This document shows positions 43,878 to 55,400 of a DNA stretch of 64,000 nt, one piece after another. The position numbers were made by a program, and so were the translations under genes. The stretch lies in NCBI GenBank assembly GCA_032622095.1, contig CP136066.1, positions 100,027,319-100,091,318 of the forward strand, given 5' to 3'. Below the pieces are notes generated by a model, which was not told the DNA's origin, searched no databases, and saw only the letters and a list, made by a program, of their open reading frames with translations. Each line of letters begins with the position of its first letter. Positions within the stretch are counted from its first letter, which is position 1. This DNA comes from Siphonodentalium dalli. Taxonomy: Eukaryota; Mollusca; Scaphopoda; Gadilida; Siphonodentaliidae.

Positions 43878-44924
43878 ATGGAACAAGTTCCAAACAGACC
43901 TGACCCGCCAGATACATATCTCTTGTTTCCAGTACCACATCAAGTCACACTCGGAAGTATTTGCAACGCATGTCCGCAGATTAGCATGGAAATCCTCGTT
44001 CCAAATTGGTCAATTGGTCTCCCAATTAACGACCTTTCCCGTGCAAGGCAGGCCGTGTGAACTTTTTCCGTGTTGTTTATCCACACAACTACAGCGCAGA
44101 GCTTTCGGTCCTGACAATTGGCTGCCTCACCAAGCGTGGGTCGTGTCGGTTTGGAAACTGCTGGACAATTTATTTTTCGCTTGTAACTCCAACCGTGCAG
44201 TATCTCAACCGTTCTGATATGGAGAAACTCGCAAAGGAAATCTGCAAAATTGAGCGCAATGAATCAAAAAATGGCATTGGTATATCACAGAGGCCCTTTG
44301 TTGTTGTTACAGACAGCAAAGGGCGATACCTGGATAAACAAAAAGAGATATATGACACAAGAAACGTAGAATTTATTTGGAAGGTGGGCGTTAGTACACG
44401 GAGAGTTCTGAATTTACAGGTAGACAGGCGAATTTGTGAAGCGGAGGACCCTGTAGTTATTCTGTGGTTAGGCACCTGCGATTTTACTAATAAGTTTGGA
44501 AAGATTGTATATTTGAAAAAAAACATTAGGATGCAAATCGCGAGAGCCATTGCTAATCTAAAGGATATAGAGAGTAAGATCATGTCCGAAAAATTCCTCA
44601 GCGACTGTCGTCTTTCTGGAATGCCCAGTCGTATCGGTGGCAAATTGGAACAAGCGGAAGGGGCATCCGCGTTGGGGCCTCTTCCGACAGCAGGATAGAC
44701 AGCTTTGTAGAGCCATCAAAGACTTCAACATTCAACTGAACGCGCTCAACTTACAAGAGCACACCATGCCGAAAATTAATCAGGACTTGCTTGTTGCTCA
44801 CAAATATAAGAAACAGTCCTGCACCAAATACAGGTACCAGCTTAAACTCCTGGTTGACGGGATCCACCCAATCGATCAGCTTGCGAGGTTGTGGCTCTTG
44901 AGGATGATTCGACGTCAACGATAG
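43878..44924 (+). pseudogene. SGNH-hydrolase-like protein of a mobile element, frameshifted
   Basis: Begins at ATG 43878 (MEQVPNRPDPPDTYLLFPVP). Coding continues in the +2 frame from about 44050 and in a third frame from about 44600, so there are at least two shifts. SGNH blocks are visible: VVVTDSKGRYL (nucleophile Ser block), LWLGTCDFT (third block) and VDGIHPIDQLARL (Asp-x-x-His block). SGNH domains are found in proteins of several animal transposons, where their substrate is unknown. It ends at a stop exactly where the right inverted-repeat arm begins. Confidence 0.6.
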
Positions 44925-45338
44925 AGCGATGGCAAGGTTTATACTCCGGGGACAAGTCAAAGGTTGGCCCGCTTAAAGTATTTCGCCTTTTTGACCGAAC
45001 CGAGTTCAACCGACATTTTGGAAGAGTTATCGATCCTAACAATTCCGTGCTAATGATGTTGTGTCGAGACAAATTTTATCGTGATTTTGATTATTTTCAC
45101 CTGATAAAAGTTGTTTTTCTGGATATAACTCTCAAGAAATGTACGGTAAGTGTGATTATCGATATTCGATAGTTTTGCATACGTAGTTATGCATGTCCGA
45201 AGCGTATTTGTTTTGATGAGATTTCGATTGCAACATGGGAGGTGGGTGGGTTTAAATTTTTTTTACATGTTGTTTCCCAACTTTCTATATTATTCTTACT
45301 CTAGGGCTACTACTTATATATAATGGCCAACAACTGTG
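44910..45338 (-). repeat. Right arm of 430-bp inverted repeat, with exon-like frame
   Basis: Inverse of 42793-43225. On the plus strand a frame from about 44930 to 45145 (SGDKSKVGPL, FDRTEFNRHFGRVIDPNNS, VVFLDITLKKCT) ends at a GTAAGT donor. The other arm keeps the same protein with few amino-acid changes. The family is not recognised. Confidence 0.8.
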
Positions 45339-45339
45339 G

Positions 45340-45409
45340 TTTTACTACTAAAACCCAGTTTAAACTGGTAGTTTAAACTAGGTCTAAACTGGAGATGCCG
45401 ATTCGGACC
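45340..45409 (-). repeat. Right subterminal repeats and inverted end of the 20-kb element
   Basis: AAACCCAGTTTAAACTGG and AGTTTAAACTAGG precede the terminal GAGATGCCGATTCGGACC, the inverse of the left end at 25187. Confidence 0.7.
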
Positions 45410-45411
45410 AC

Positions 45412-46790
45412 TATGGTTGATGCTTTCATTCTTGTTCGTATCAAATAAGCGGCTCAGCTTCTGACGCGAAAATGGAAGATGTTTTGTGCTATAGGACTTC
45501 AGATGCGCCTTGCAGACCAGTGAAACTGCTTGACATTTCTTGTGTTTGTTAGTAAAACAAGGAGTTATGTTCTGAATGGCATTAAATGCTTTTTTAAACA
45601 AATTTGTCCTTGTCTCGGAACAATTTCCTGATGCGAACAAGCTCCATTCGGACACGGTTGCGTACACTTGACGAAAGTTTCTTCATGAAAGATGATTTGT
45701 CTCCCCCTAAAACTGCAGGTTTGGTATTTAATTTTAGTTTCTGTATTCTCTTTTGCAGGGTTCGTAGTGAATGGATAAAACATTTAAAGTGTGCTATCGG
45801 CGCTGATGTCGTTGAATTGTCTCGGACAGTTTTCTGGAGTTGGGAGCTGGCGTCAGTTGTAACAAATTGGACGCGCACAAGACCGGCATCATTTATAGAA
45901 TTCAATGACACTTTTGCCATTAAGGACTCAGTCGACGCAAATCGCAATTGAGTTTTCAAGTGCGACGTTCCTGTTGCATAAAGAGCGTTCAGTGTGTTTA
46001 CACAATCTCTTTGTGCATAACTTGTTGCAAACTGAAATTGCGAGCGGTAACTTTCGTGTATTTTGCTCTGTGACGACAGATACCGACTGTGGAGCAGCTT
46101 CGCAGCCAGCTTGTAGACGATTATTATAAGCTGTGTCAACAGAAACATCAATGTTATGGTTATCATTCAGAAGATTTCGTGCAGTTTGAAGGAATATCTG
46201 ATTCTTTTACAAGGAATTAGTGTTTATTTCAACAGTTTTGTTACAGAACTTACTGAGACGATTGGACAGCAGTGAACGGGATGGAGGTTGAATGTTCAGA
46301 CAACTCAAAATAAGACCAATGTCCGATGGTCCGACTTTGCTTTTGAGCATGGATAAGCATAACAGATCATTAAGTCCACCCGCAGGTAATCCCCTTGAAG
46401 ATTTAGCCGACGTGTCAGACAAAACACTGCAGACTCTTTCGAACCGGCAGGACAAGTACATAATTATCTCATACACACACATTCCTAGAATTGGCCGCTG
46501 ACATTTCCCATTATTGTGAACATCAAAGAATGAAGCATAAGCTGAATTGATTTTGTTGAGATTCACAATATAATTTTCATATTTGCTCTCAATTTCACAT
46601 TGGGTCACATCAGGTGGCGAATTAATGGCCCGAAGTTTTCCGGGTAGAATCCCATCACTCGCCATGTTGCATGCTTCTAAATATTCATCGGTGCGCTTCG
46701 GTCTAAGAATCGTATTTTTTTCCCCACTTCGATCTTTATCCTGAGAATTAGAATCAGTACTATCTTCATGTTGCTCATTAGATGGTGTAT
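45412..46790 (-). pseudogene. DDE (Mutator-like) transposase, N-terminal and core part, broken and split
   Basis: Minus strand. An acidic, Ser-rich segment (46790-46700) leads into RPKRTDEYLEACNMASDGIL. The core has SVDTAYNN (a plausible first catalytic Asp), VQFVTTDASSQLQ (possible second Asp), HFKCFIHSLRTLQKRI, LGGDKSSF and VRNRVRMEL. Pieces lie in three frames: an in-frame TAA near 46208, then shifts near 45970 and 45655. The pattern resembles large Mutator-like transposase-domain proteins common in cnidarians and molluscs. The C-terminus is at 24944-25186, beyond the 20-kb insertion. Start is uncertain; an AG acceptor may lie just above 46800. Confidence 0.5.
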
Positions 46791-47122
46791 TACACCATCT
46801 AACTACAACGTGCCAACTTTGAAACCTTGATTTCTTTTATTTTTATTTTTCATTGTGTTGGAGATAAACAAATCATTTTTCGAGTTTGTATGTAAAGAAT
46901 TGGAACACCATAAATCAAAACAATAACAAAGAATGATGGCATTTTATTACACACTTAGTCGTGATTTATAAGGATTTCTCGTTGAATTAAAAGTGATAAT
47001 GTCACACCTGTGAATTACGTCACCGGCGAGAGCACGCGATTTTTGACAGTTCCCGTAGCCCCGCCCTAAGCCGGAACTATTTTTGTTTACGTAAACAGGA
47101 AGCGCGTGTTTGAGCTGTCAAA
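46791..47122. other. Region between divergent transposase and Crypton genes
   Basis: A GATGGTGTATTACACCATC palindrome at about 46782-46800, then AT-rich sequence. It would be a shared promoter region if the two genes belong together; no element ends were identified. Confidence 0.3.
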
Positions 47123-48919
47123 ATGTCTGACAATACAGACATCGACGATTTCACGAGATATTTCATTTTATCAGAATTTGAAGAGCTTCCACCTCCAAAT
47201 AGACCACTTGCAAGCAACAGTGATGAAATTACAGAATTATCTGATATTATGCCAGTATTGGCCGGCTCGAACTCTGAAAGTGAAACTGGTACATTTCGAC
47301 TTCGTACCGAAATGAACAGTCAACAAACAAGGTGAAGGTGTTTTGAGCTCAGGCGTTAGGCCTACTAACAGTCGGTTTGGGCTGATAGATCAGGGAGCCA
47401 TTTCAGACTTTATTGCTGATCAAGAAAATTTGAACACACGTAAAAAAAACTGAAAGTGACATGCGTCTGTTTAGTTATTCTGTAGTGAGCAGGGAGTAGA
47501 TACCAAGCCAGATTTGATGGAAACTAAAACATTGGACTTGTTATTTGGGAATTTCCTCAGTGTTGTCAAAAAACCAATGGGGACGATTATGAACCTTCGA
47601 CTATTCGAGGATTTGTGTCCAGTTTGGAGCGTTATTTACGTTCACAGCACTATCCCCACACTGTCAATAAGAACCCTCTCTTTCCACACTGTAACAAGGC
47701 TGTTGTTGCAAAGATGAAATATCTAAAATCTCGTGGTCGTGGTAATAAACCGAATGAAGCAGATGAATTGACTGATGAAGACATTGAAAACTTCTTCAAG
47801 ACAGGTCAGATGGGAATCGACACACCCAACCAGATAGTGAATTTCCTTCATGTAACATTCTCAATGGTTCTTGGAATGCGCGGTGGCAGAGAACAACGTA
47901 GCCTAACATGGGGTGACATAAGCCTTTCTACAGATGAGGATAGTGATGAATATTTGGAGCATGTACGTGAGTGGCAAACTAAAACTCGAACAGGCACAGA
48001 TCCAACAAATATTAGGAAATTTAAACCAAAGGCATGGCACTATATGGAAGATATGCAACGCTGTCCAGTACGGGCTTACAAAATATATAGAGACAAAAGA
48101 ACTCCTGCCATGTGTACACCTGACTCGCCATTCTTCCTTGAGATAAACTATACGAAAAATCCCAATCTACCTTGGTTAAAAAATTGTCCTATGGGAGTGA
48201 ACCATATTTATGGTCTTGTAAAGAAAATGAAATCAAAATGTGATGAAATAATGCAGAAAGAAGATACAAGGAAAATAACAAACCACAGTGTACGCAAACA
48301 TATGATGCAGAAATGTAACGATATGGGACTGCCTGCTAATTGTACTATCCAAATAAGTGGACACAGGAATGTAGGCAGTGCAAACAGTTACAGTAAGTTG
48401 AATGAAAAGCAACAGTAATCAATATCAACTTCTCTAATGCGCCCCCTGGAGTCAGCCAGTTCTGCTGTTGTTCCGTATCGACATTCAATGGCACCAAAAC
48501 CAGTACCTCAGAACCATGCTTCTGCATCATGTTCTACTGTTACTAGTATGAATCATCAACTTGATCAAGCTCAACATGAAATGAATTATGATTCCACATG
48601 TATTTCAACATCATCGGTGTCAACAAATAACCAAAACTTTGAACTGGACACAAACTTTGTCGCCTCTTCCCAAAAGTCAATGACAGTAACAAAATCAGGC
48701 ATGGACTCTAACAAGAGAGTCGTGATAAGAGATAACAGGGACTGCACATTCCACTTCAATTTCTACGGATCAAACATGACTGAAGTCGATCAACAAAAGG
48801 GACTTTCCAACGATTATGCGGAAGGAGTTATAAATACACCCGTAAAACGAAGAAGAATATTACCAATTATCGAATCAGATGATGAGGATGACGGCAAATT
48901 CCAGTCGAATGAGCTTTGA
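47123..48919 (+). pseudogene. Crypton-type tyrosine recombinase (DUF3504 family), full-length but broken
   Basis: ATG 47123 (MSDNTDIDDFTRYFILSEFE) starts an acidic N-terminus that stops at 47335; frameshifts follow to about 47640. From there the core is open to 48418: SRGRGNKPNEADELTDEDIE, the first Arg block GMRGGREQRSLTWGD, NHSVRKHMM (His-x-x-Arg), SGHRNVGSANSYSKL (second His and nucleophile Tyr). An in-frame TAA at 48416 separates a C-terminal part (48422-48919) with CTFHFNFYGS and KRRRILPIIESDDEDD, typical of KIAA1958-like proteins. All catalytic residues are present, yet the gene is interrupted several times. Related copy at 18987. Confidence 0.75.
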
Positions 48920-49398
48920 AAATTCCATGTGAACAGTAAATAATGAACTTCCACGTGTCCCACTCCAGGTGTTTATTTACGATGATTAAATTATATCGTC
49001 ACTTCGAAATTAAGTTTTCTACTTTTAGAACGATTTCCAAACATTTCCTGTATGAACCAACACTATTTACACATACCAAAAGAATCTTGACAACATTCCG
49101 TTCCAAGTGTCATGCTTTTTTGATGAGAATAAACACAATTGTGACTGAAAATATCCTGTAATTTCCGAAACTTTAAAAAATGAATTGCGCCGAAGTGAAT
49201 GAAAATAATAAGGTCAATCGATATCGTTACGTCACAATTATTTAAATTATGTATCCATCCGCGGAACAGCACGCGCAACTGAACGTTACGTTGGGGTTCA
49301 AAATGGGAGAATCAGCTGATCTGGGCTTATTTTGTCACATCTACTCTTTAAAATTAGCGACTTTTAGTGGTTGAAAGTGTGTAATAAACAGAATAATC

Positions 49399-49539
49399 AA
49401 TTGGTTTCGATGATTACGTGACATAATTCACTCGGGTAGCCGGTCCTATTGGTAAAACCCTCGTTCGCTCTGCTCACTCGGGTTTTACCAGGCCCGGCTC
49501 CCCTCGTGAATTATGTCACGTAATCATCGAAACCAATTG
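49399..49539. mobile_element. Hairpin element with 34-bp perfect inverted arms
   Basis: CAATTGGTTTCGATGATTAC, then GTGACATAATTCAC is mirrored exactly at 49506-49539, with a GGTTTTACC-containing inner hairpin. A MITE or a hairpin-forming repeat. Confidence 0.75.
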
Positions 49540-50280
49540 AGTATTCTCTATACAATACGTCGCCATGGATGCAACAAATGGAATTAAATTTTGACATTTC
49601 CCGGCACCTAGCCTGTTGATTACTTCCCTTGGAAGGAGGGGTGGTGTTCCAGAATTGAAAATAAAGCATGGAATCTACAATATTAATAGCTAACTTGTAA
49701 CACTGAGTGATGGAATTCTACTTGAAATAGATGCATTACATGTCTAGAATGAATTGACCCCATGGTCTTACCTATAAGTAGTAAATCTATGGGATATCCA
49801 GGTCATGGTGAACTGCGGGCTGGAAATGGCTGAAATGACTATTTGGCAAGGCATGTTCTGTTGTGAATAAAATTTATTTCAACAATAGTTCCTATACATG
49901 TCATATCAAATTAATCGGCATAACCCAAGGAATTCGAAAAATGAGCTATCGCTCAGGGGGGGGGGGGGGGTAAACTGAAAAAATGTGATTTTAAGCATAT
50001 AAGGGCTATAACTGTCAGTTTGGCCTCTGTTATGCCTGGGAGTAGTAGTTTGGTGGTTTGATTATTGTATACAGGTACCATAGTATACAAAATGGGATGA
50101 TGTTTGAATACGAAGTATGTTTTTGGAATCAGATGTCGGCCAGCTCGGTGTGGTACTCCACCGGAAAAGAGCTCGATTTCTCTCCCTTGAAAACAGTCGT
50201 CTGCACTTGGAAGAAAATATTTCAAAATTGATACGATAACTTTTTTAATATATCTGACATATATCTATGCTCTATGATAG
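49540..50280. other. No gene recognised
   Basis: Includes a G homopolymer near 49958. A minus-strand frame at 49953-50225 is not supported by any motif. Confidence 0.35.
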
Positions 50281-50580
50281 TTCATAAGGTGATTATCGAC
50301 TGACATTCGCTCTGTCATGGTTAGCTATGCGAACGAAGACGGCCAATTTCGGCAAAAAAATTGTTAAAATGAAGATTGTTCAAAGTCAGTCTAAAGATAA
50401 TTCAACTTGTGATGAGACAATTCCTGCCAAAAGACAGACGAATTATACTCTGACCATTTCTGTATCTTGTAACCAAGCAATCATGTGGTGTTTATCAATG
50501 ACCAGGGCACAACAGAAGGTTGTAGTACAGTACCCCCTCAAAATGGTGAAAATGGCCAGAAATCGTGTATTGCTACCATA
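50281..50580 (+). repeat. Coding-looking repeat copy related to 23310-23640
   Basis: Matches the copy left of the nest in the same orientation (ACTGACATTCGCTCTGTCAT through GGCCAGAAATCGTGTATTGC), with small indels. Here the frame KRQTNYTLTISVSCNQA is kept but shifts afterwards. Confidence 0.6.
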
Positions 50581-50665
50581 GTGTAGCTGAATAGAGAATT
50601 TAATTTTGCTCGTATTTGGGCATCTATTTGGCTCGCCAAATAAATTCTTTATTCAGCTACACTAT
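50579..50665. repeat. Hairpin repeat, TAGTGTAGCTGAATAGAGAA arms
   Basis: The arm at 50579-50601 is mirrored at 50642-50665 (TAAATTCTTTATTCAGCTAC). It abuts the preceding coding-like repeat. Confidence 0.6.
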
Positions 50666-50765
50666 GCGGATATTCTCTATTTAAATGTTCCTTTACTCTA
50701 CTAGTGATGAAGAATTTGAAAATATGTTCTAGTTATGATACATAGGCGCTCGTTAAATTGATGTA

Positions 50766-51020
50766 TGGAAATCATGCAATGTTTTGTGGAGAAATTATCA
50801 ATATTATTCAGGGGGGGGGAGGGCCTGAAAAAAAACTGCAGACACAGGGTGGAAAAAACTGTTTTCTTCGGTTTGGGTTGATTAGTAAATAAACGCTCTT
50901 TGTCATGCAATGTTTTGTGGAGAAATTATCAATATTATTCAGGCCCCCCCCCCAAACAGCAAAAACTGCAGTTTTTTTTCCACTGACCATTTGCCCCCCC
51001 CCCCCCCCCCCCAGAAAAAA
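50766..51020. repeat. Local duplication with C/G homopolymers
   Basis: CATGCAATGTTTTGTGGAGA with AATTATCAATATTATTCAGG occurs at 50774 and 50905. Each copy is followed by a G- or C-run; a C-run of 19 lies near 50994. Confidence 0.7.
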
Positions 51021-51545
51021 AAAATCAAATCTACCCCAGCCGGACAACAACTCGGTATGACCGGAAACCGAAAAAAACACCGGAGCATACAATTCACGAG
51101 AAGGTGCTTGGTAACTTAGTTTAGATTATTATGACTAAAATGGTCATTGTCTACCAGTAGAACGCAGATTTGTACCTCGTGATGTCATGACATGTACAAA
51201 CATGTATATTGGTGATCGCAACGCTTTGTATGCACTTTAAAAAATGACAACTAGTCATTACCACGACTTTGAAAAAGATGCAAATGAGATGAGTGAGATA
51301 CCAGCATATAACTGTTTTATGATACCATTGGAGGAGAAATTGTTTAATACATGGGATAGTTCTACAGTAAAAATTTGACAGATAAGCGATCGCAGGGTAG
51401 AATTCTGCATTCGACTGGTAGACACTGACATAGTCGGCATTATTAAGAGGGTTAATGGGGTCACTATCACATGTAAACCAAGACAGTGGTCATCCAAAAT
51501 TGTTTTAGGTGGATTGTACAACTCATGTATATATGATTTGGATAT

Positions 51546-52144
51546 TAAAGGGGTACTGTACGCCATTTTCAATAAATTCCCGGTGATAACAACGATCTAT
51601 TATCGATACTATATAGAAATATAAGTAATTTGAGTCGAAGATGTATTCTGTAAACGCTCAGGTTAATAGGCTATCTTAAAATTTAATAATTTAAAAGTTA
51701 ATAATTTAATATAAATTGATTTTATGGCTCCAGCCATAAAATGGCGTCTCTTAAAATTGGAATTTCCGTGTACAAAACGTAATCAAATTATAATTGAGGG
51801 ATACTGGATTAATAAAACAATTGCACACACGATCGTTTGAAACATTATGCTTATACGGGGAGAAAACCCAAACCACTCATTGACTAGTGACCATACACTA
51901 ACTTAAATGAGTATATGGGACTGCTAAGCATATAATATAATGTTTATTTGATTCATTTGGTTGAAAACTGTACAAAAATTACTCGACAACGACAATTTGT
52001 ATTTTTGCATTCCGGTAAATTTGCCATCCGTAACAATACTTCGTACTCAACAGACTTTCAAAAAATGGAAAAGTTGTTACCTTATTCTCCGACTCGGGGA
52101 TTATAGAAACCAACAACAACATCTTGGGTACAGTACCCCTTTAA
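51546..52144. mobile_element. MITE with TTAAAGGGGTACTGTAC ends
   Basis: ATTAAAGGGGTACTGTAC at about 51545 faces GTACAGTACCCCTTTAA ending at about 52144. The 600-bp body is AT-rich and carries no gene. The superfamily is not fixed; a TA or TTAA duplication is possible. Confidence 0.65.
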
Positions 52145-52399
52145 GGTTAATCCATATTCTATAAAATGAGAGAAAATTGAAGTTGTGAGTCTGAAAATAC
52201 ATATTTGGACAAAAATTACATGCAAATTTTTTCCGACAACCCCTCCCCTAAATGAATAAGGAAAAAATTTACGTGCAAATTTGTTACGCCTATGTACCCC
52301 CCCCCGGTACGTTGTGTCCCGCAGTTTTTTTTTTCGCCCCCTCCCCCCTGTATTATTCACTAATTAAACTCCGCATTTTATTTTGAGCTAATCAGCTTT

Positions 52400-55300
52400 T
52401 GAGAAACGCTCTTTATCTTAGCCATATTTGGGTTGATTAGTAAATAAACGCTCTTTATACAATTTGCCGTTGAGATCCGGAACGCCGTTGAGATCCGGAA
52501 CTATCTGAACGGGTAGACAATCGGAGCTACACCCAAAGACAATCATTATTTTTTTTAAATTGTGCATTGAAGACGTTTTCCTAGGAAAATATACTCTTGA
52601 CTGAACCACTTGTTTCGATGAGTAAATCACTAGATTAGCGCTACGTGCATTTAAAGTATTAACGCACACTGCCTAGTTAGCATTTTAAACACAAAGACAC
52701 TCGTACTCCTAGTCTATTCTGAGTTTGACGTGGATATATTAAAAACGCTCGATATGTTTACCATACCAAGCCCGTAGCCAAGGGGGTTCGTACCCTTCGA
52801 ACGAACGGCCCTTCTGCCTACATGTGCCCGGTGGTGGTAATTGCCGTTCGCCGTTCGGGTGGACGTGTCATGTGCAGCAGTTGACCAAACGGCAAAATTT
52901 TGCTGAGCGGGACCTCCCTTCGAACAAACGACGTATGTACGTATATGGATATTGTCTGAATAGAGACTGGGAATCCGCTATTCAACACATATAGACCGCC
53001 AACACATGTCTGTATAAAGCTGCTTTCACTGACAGGCTGCTGATGCATGCGGCTATCGGATTAAATAGGTACAACGTTTCAAACCATACATATATTACTG
53101 GGGTTGCGGTGGACGCAGTTAAGCGCAACGTTTTGAAATCGGATGCGTCTAACTGCATCAGCCGCATGTATGTGAAATCAGCTTAAGGCTCCGGAATTCG
53201 ACCTGCATGTGGTTTATCAACATAACCAACTAAAAGTAGCCTGCCAGAATCACTGGATATAAAGACCCATACATACAGCGAAAGGGTGTCGTGTAAAGCA
53301 CATAGCCGGGGCAGAGGCAGGTACACGAAAATACTACATAGTGCCAATTAAGCTATGTGCATCAACCTTGGTCCAAATTTTCAACTGTTCGAAATATCAT
53401 GCCCGACATAACAATAGTTGGAAATGTCACACGAAACAATAGGTTAAAATCTATTTCGTAGATCCATTTTCCAACAATCCATTGGTGGGGAACATTTTGT
53501 TTTAGACCATCATTTACATATTTTCCTACTTTTGGTCCAAATTTTTGACTAAAATGGCCATCAATTGGAAATTTTGCAACCTTATAGGGGGTGTCAGGTT
53601 TAAAGTTTCTAACATTTGGAAACACTGGGGCTACTCAATAGATACTAGGATTTTGTAATTTGTATGTTCAGATTAAAAAAATTATCACACATGCAGGGCC
53701 GATCCATGGTCGGCCCAGTGTGTCCTGGTCCATCCCATATGGTCAGTTAAAAACTTATAAATAACTTAAGAAAAACAAATCGGGGGGGAAGTGATATCCC
53801 CTGCAGATAGACTACTATAGATGTTAGGATTTAGCTCACAGGTCACAAACTTATCTGATACTGGTTCGATCCATGGTCAGGCCCAGTGGATTATGTTACT
53901 CCCCCATGCAGAAGACAATTGGTTCATTTAGAATAGCTAGGCTATATAAATACCGGTCAGATCCAGGCCTGTGAGAGAAATCTTGGGAAAATCAAAGCTC
54001 AACTTTTATGTTTCAGGGCGGATCTAAAGTACGCCGCTTGCATCGTATTTTTCAACATTTTTCCCCGGAGGAGAAACCCCGGACCCCCCTCAATGCGATA
54101 GGGGACAGCCCCCGCTCGTCGCTTCACAGTTCGTGTCCAATGCCCTCATAATATATGTCGAACTGTCTTTGCTAGTGGCTGGCTACAGACTTGCATACTA
54201 TTGGAAGGTTTTATGGGGAAATTCTCATTATTGGTCACCGTAATTTAACCAGCAGCCTGTTTAACTGTTGTTTCCACCTGCTTTATATTTTTTACTACTA
54301 CTTTTGATAAACGCTCTTTATATTTATCATATTTGGAAAGTTAATGAAGAAACGCTCTTTATTACATTATGTAGTTTGTCCTTCGTACCCGGTGCGATAT
54401 CAACGGCCAAACAATCGCAGCTATTTTACGGATGCGCGCCTGGTGGCGTTCTCTTTGGATGATGTACCATAATCTAATATAGTCAAATATAGTCTCGATG
54501 AATGATGACTAGATTAGCGCTCCATTATTTAAATAATCAGCGCAGATTATTATTCACCGTGGTTGAACTCACCATGGGCCAGGTCTAAATTTGTTGAATT
54601 GTTTTTTTTTCCGCCAGCTTCGTATTTTGACCAAACAACGACTTTTGAAAAACGCTCTTTATCTTTGCCATATTTGGGAAAGTTAATGAAGATACGCTCT
54701 TTATTCAATTATTGTTTGTCCTTCATATCCGGTTCAATCCCAACGACTGGACAATCGGAGCTATTTTATAAACTTGTGCAATTGAACTTTGAAGGCGTTC
54801 TCTGTGATAGATTATTTCTGAACAAACATTGGCTCTCGATGAGTGGATGACAAGTTTAGCGCTCCACGCATTAAAGCACATTGCGTAGTTACAATTTTAA
54901 CCCAAATGACAATCGTAGACTTCTTTGAATCTACTATTTTTTCGCTGGCTGTGTCACAGTGCGTGGTACTGCCCAATTTGACGTCGGACCAGTTGTGATA
55001 CATATAAATGAATGTTTACCATGTTTGAAGGTTTTGTGGAGACTCATTAATTCTGCGTATTTCAGCTCGTCGTTGACCAAGCGCCTAAAATATTATGCAT
55101 TATAAATTGTTTCTCTCCAACATGTTTTAAGTAATAATTGAGAAACGCTCTTTATCTTAACCATATTTGGGTAAGTTAGTAAATAAACGCTCTTTATATA
55201 ATTGGCCGTAGTTTGTTGTTGAGTTCAACGGCTGTAATCTCAACGGTTAGATCTAGGAAACCGAAGCTACAGAGAGCTGTTATTTTACAAATGTGCAATT

Positions 55301-55400
55301 GAAGGCGCTTTCCTCAAAATATGGTACCTTAATCTTGAGTAAGACTGTTGATGAGTTTACTAAATTAGCACTAAACGTATTTAAAGCATCCACTCATTTT
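52400..55400 (+). repeat. AACGCTCTTTAT repeat family, four copies
   Basis: Copies start near 52403, 54305, 54643 and 55140. Each has GAGAAACGCTCTTTATCTTA, CATATTTGGG(T/A)(A/T)A, AAATAAACGCTCTTTAT, then 80-100 bp later a GATGAGT(A/T)(A/G)A and TTAGCGCT or TTAGCACT region. No coding. The family also contributes a fragment near 50890. Between copies the sequence looks unique. Confidence 0.6.

Larger units (their letters stand above)
25187..45409. mobile_element. Inverted-ended DNA element carrying PIF1-like and SGNH-like genes; host of the Polinton
   Basis: Perfect 18-bp inverted ends (GGTCCGAATCGGCATCTC), a 3-bp ACT duplication and subterminal GGTTTAAAC-like repeats at both ends define it. Its insertion interrupts a minus-strand transposase gene. 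Without the nested Polinton it would be about 5 kb: left end repeats (25187-25400), unidentified sequence (25400-25925), an inverted minisatellite, a large inverted repeat (42793-45338) with a PIF1-like exon and an SGNH-like gene inside, and right end repeats. Superfamily is unknown; short ends, 3-bp duplication and subterminal repeats recall CACTA/EnSpm or PIF/Harbinger, but the terminal sequence does not match CACTA. No transposase of its own was recognised. Confidence 0.65.
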
